From Clostridiales bacterium (GTDB lineage Bacteria > Bacillota > Clostridia > Lachnospirales > WQUN01): a stretch of DNA of 6,318 nt. Below, one piece after another: positions 5,169-6,318 of this stretch. The position numbers were made by a program, and so were the translations under genes. Below the pieces are notes generated by a model that made no database searches, was not told the DNA's origin, and worked only from the letters and a program-made list of their open reading frames with translations. The DNA lies in contig JAIRVD010000391.1 of the NCBI GenBank assembly GCA_031254075.1, positions 1 through 6,318 on the forward strand. The letters are read 5' to 3'. How positions within the stretch are numbered: the stretch's first letter is position 1; the number at the start of each line of letters is the position of its first letter.

Positions 5169-6318
5169 TTAAATGGATTTAAACCTCTTACGCAAAGCAT
5201 ACACAACAAGATATATATTATATACTTCCTTTTTGCTTTTATTACAAAGTTTTTCATTGTTGTACATAACACGTTCGTAATAAGCGGCGGCGGCGGATAT
5301 GTCTGTTCCGCAGCGTTCTTGTATTAATTCTGTAAGCTGTCTTGCCGAAAGGTTGCTTTCGTTTGTAATTTCCGCAATTTGGTGCATTTTTTTAAATAAC
5401 ATGATAATGGCTTGGCTGTTTTCGGTTTTTAATGCTTTGCGTCTGAACAGTTTTTCTGCCAATAGATATATATAAAATACATATGTTGTAAAACCTAATA
5501 CACAAGCTATGCTCAGTATTGCGAAAACGCTGAGTACATTGTCTTGCAGAACGGATTGGATATTTTGTATTCCTTGGAAAACATTATTCTCTTGCGGTTG
5601 TTCGAATATTTGCCCTTGTGTCGGCTCGAATGTTACCCAGCCATATGGCGCGAAAAAAATTTGTGTAAATGCGTGTCCATGGCTTTCGCGTACAACAAAT
5701 TGACCCTCTTCGTTTTGCTCTTTCGCGATAAAACCTTCAACGTAGCGGGCATTTAACCCTATCGCCCGTGCCATTAGCGTCATTGCCGTGGCGAATTCCA
5801 CACACGCGCCTGTTTGGCTTTCCAGTAAAAAATATTCGATATCTTCGCGTTCGGGCTTAAAATTTAAATTATATGTAAACCCGCGAAAATATTCTTCCAG
5901 CGCGACGGCTTTTTCATAGTCTGTTTCAAACCCTTCCGTAAGTTGTATTGCTAAAGCGGTTATGGCAGGACTGTTATATCCGCCGGCAAAATTCGCGAAA
6001 CTTTGTGATGTTTCCAATTCTGTTTGCATATAAAGCAAAATACTGCCGACAGGCATTTCATATTTTTTTCCGGGGAAGGTATTTATATTTTCGAATTTAT
6101 TCAGCATATCCGAAGTCCGCATATAATCTAAAAGATTAACCCACAAGCGCGGATTAGACCGTGCGGACAAATTTTGCAACCCGGGCATTGTTCTGAAAAC
6201 GTCGCGATAATAATAAACCGTATAACTGCTTTCGCTGTGTAAGCGGTGACTGTCCGTTAAAAAAACCTCGTTAAGGGAATTTTGGATATAGTCAATATTT
6301 TCGGGTATACCTTCGACA
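5169..6318 (-). CDS. Transglutaminase-like membrane protein with DUF4129-like C-terminus; 5' truncated by window
   Basis: This is the C-terminal 382 residues of a TgpA/YebA-type transglutaminase-like protein. The frame is open through the right window edge (43 further residues before the first in-frame Met at 6188), so that Met is probably internal and the usual N-terminal membrane helices lie outside the window. Counting from it, the core runs about 75-192: GACVEFATAMTLMARAIGLNARYVEGF with the nucleophile Cys129 (codon 5802-5804), then RESHGHAFTQIFF with His172 (5673-5675), then GWVTFEPT, where Glu188 takes the place of the more usual Asp. One hydrophobic segment (about 217-244) follows, then a hydrophilic tail with the NLSARQLTELI and AAAYYERVMY pattern of DUF4129. 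By family topology the core should face outside and the tail the cytoplasm. Relatives usually sit beside MoxR-type ATPase and DUF58 genes, which here would be beyond 6318. The substrate is unknown; members may be proteases or cross-linkers. Confidence 0.9.
   Translation of the reverse strand, partial: VEGIPENIDYIQNSLNEVFLTDSHRLHSESSYTVYYYRDVFRTMPGLQNLSARSNPRLWVNLLDYMRTSDMLNKFENINTFPGKKYEMPVGSILLYMQTELETSQSFANFAGGYNSPAITALAIQLTEGFETDYEKAVALEEYFRGFTYNLNFKPEREDIEYFLLESQTGACVEFATAMTLMARAIGLNARYVEGFIAKEQNEEGQFVVRESHGHAFTQIFFAPYGWVTFEPTQGQIFEQPQENNVFQGIQNIQSVLQDNVLSVFAILSIACVLGFTTYVFYIYLLAEKLFRRKALKTENSQAIIMLFKKMHQIAEITNESNLSARQLTELIQERCGTDISAAAAYYERVMYNNEKLCNKSKKEVYNIYLVVYALRKRFKSI

Noticed and set aside
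6186..6188. ATG at 6188 as the start of the transglutaminase gene
   Set aside because: The frame stays open for 43 codons upstream to the window edge, no ribosome binding site precedes this ATG, and family members carry N-terminal membrane helices that are missing here.

Overview
This window looks like part of a Firmicutes chromosome, most likely Clostridia or a relative. The evidence is a PASTA-tailed penicillin-binding protein, a copper-amine-oxidase-N-like surface domain protein, a transglutaminase with a DUF4129-like tail, a YqhD/Bdh-type alcohol dehydrogenase, and strong AGGAG-type ribosome binding sites. Base composition is intermediate. Taxonomy below phylum level is inference. I see no tRNA, rRNA, CRISPR array, insertion sequence, phage gene or integration site.

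Layout: (1) 1-1175, plus strand: the C-terminal part of a class B PBP (transpeptidase plus two PASTA domains), cut by the left window edge. (2) 1206-1238: a symmetric hairpin with A/T flanks on both sides, a bidirectional terminator between convergent genes. (3) 1258-2346, minus strand: an exported or membrane-anchored protein with a DUF3298-like middle and a copper-amine-oxidase-N-like C-terminus. (4) 2347-2496: an AT-rich divergent intergenic region with a candidate promoter and an imperfect TTGG/CCAA palindrome. (5) 2497-3852 and 3865-5043, plus strand: a two-gene operon with a 12-base gap. It encodes a cyclic-nucleotide-binding-domain protein fused through a Pro/Ala linker to a four-cysteine DUF2225 module, followed by an iron-type butanol/aldehyde dehydrogenase with all four metal ligands. 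(6) 5070-5125: a long hairpin terminator. (7) 5169-6318, minus strand: a transglutaminase-like protein with one visible membrane segment and a DUF4129-like tail, cut by the right window edge.

Three of the five genes (PBP, DUF3298/CuAO-N protein, transglutaminase) point to cell-envelope functions. The central operon pairs a putative nucleotide-sensing protein of unknown output with a NAD(P)H-dependent alcohol/aldehyde reductase, and is the most interesting functional lead. A second unexpected signal is a within-gene codon-usage gradient: leucine codons change from TTG/CTT/TTA to almost only CTC in the 3' parts of the PBP and dehydrogenase genes, and the pattern resets at the next gene start.
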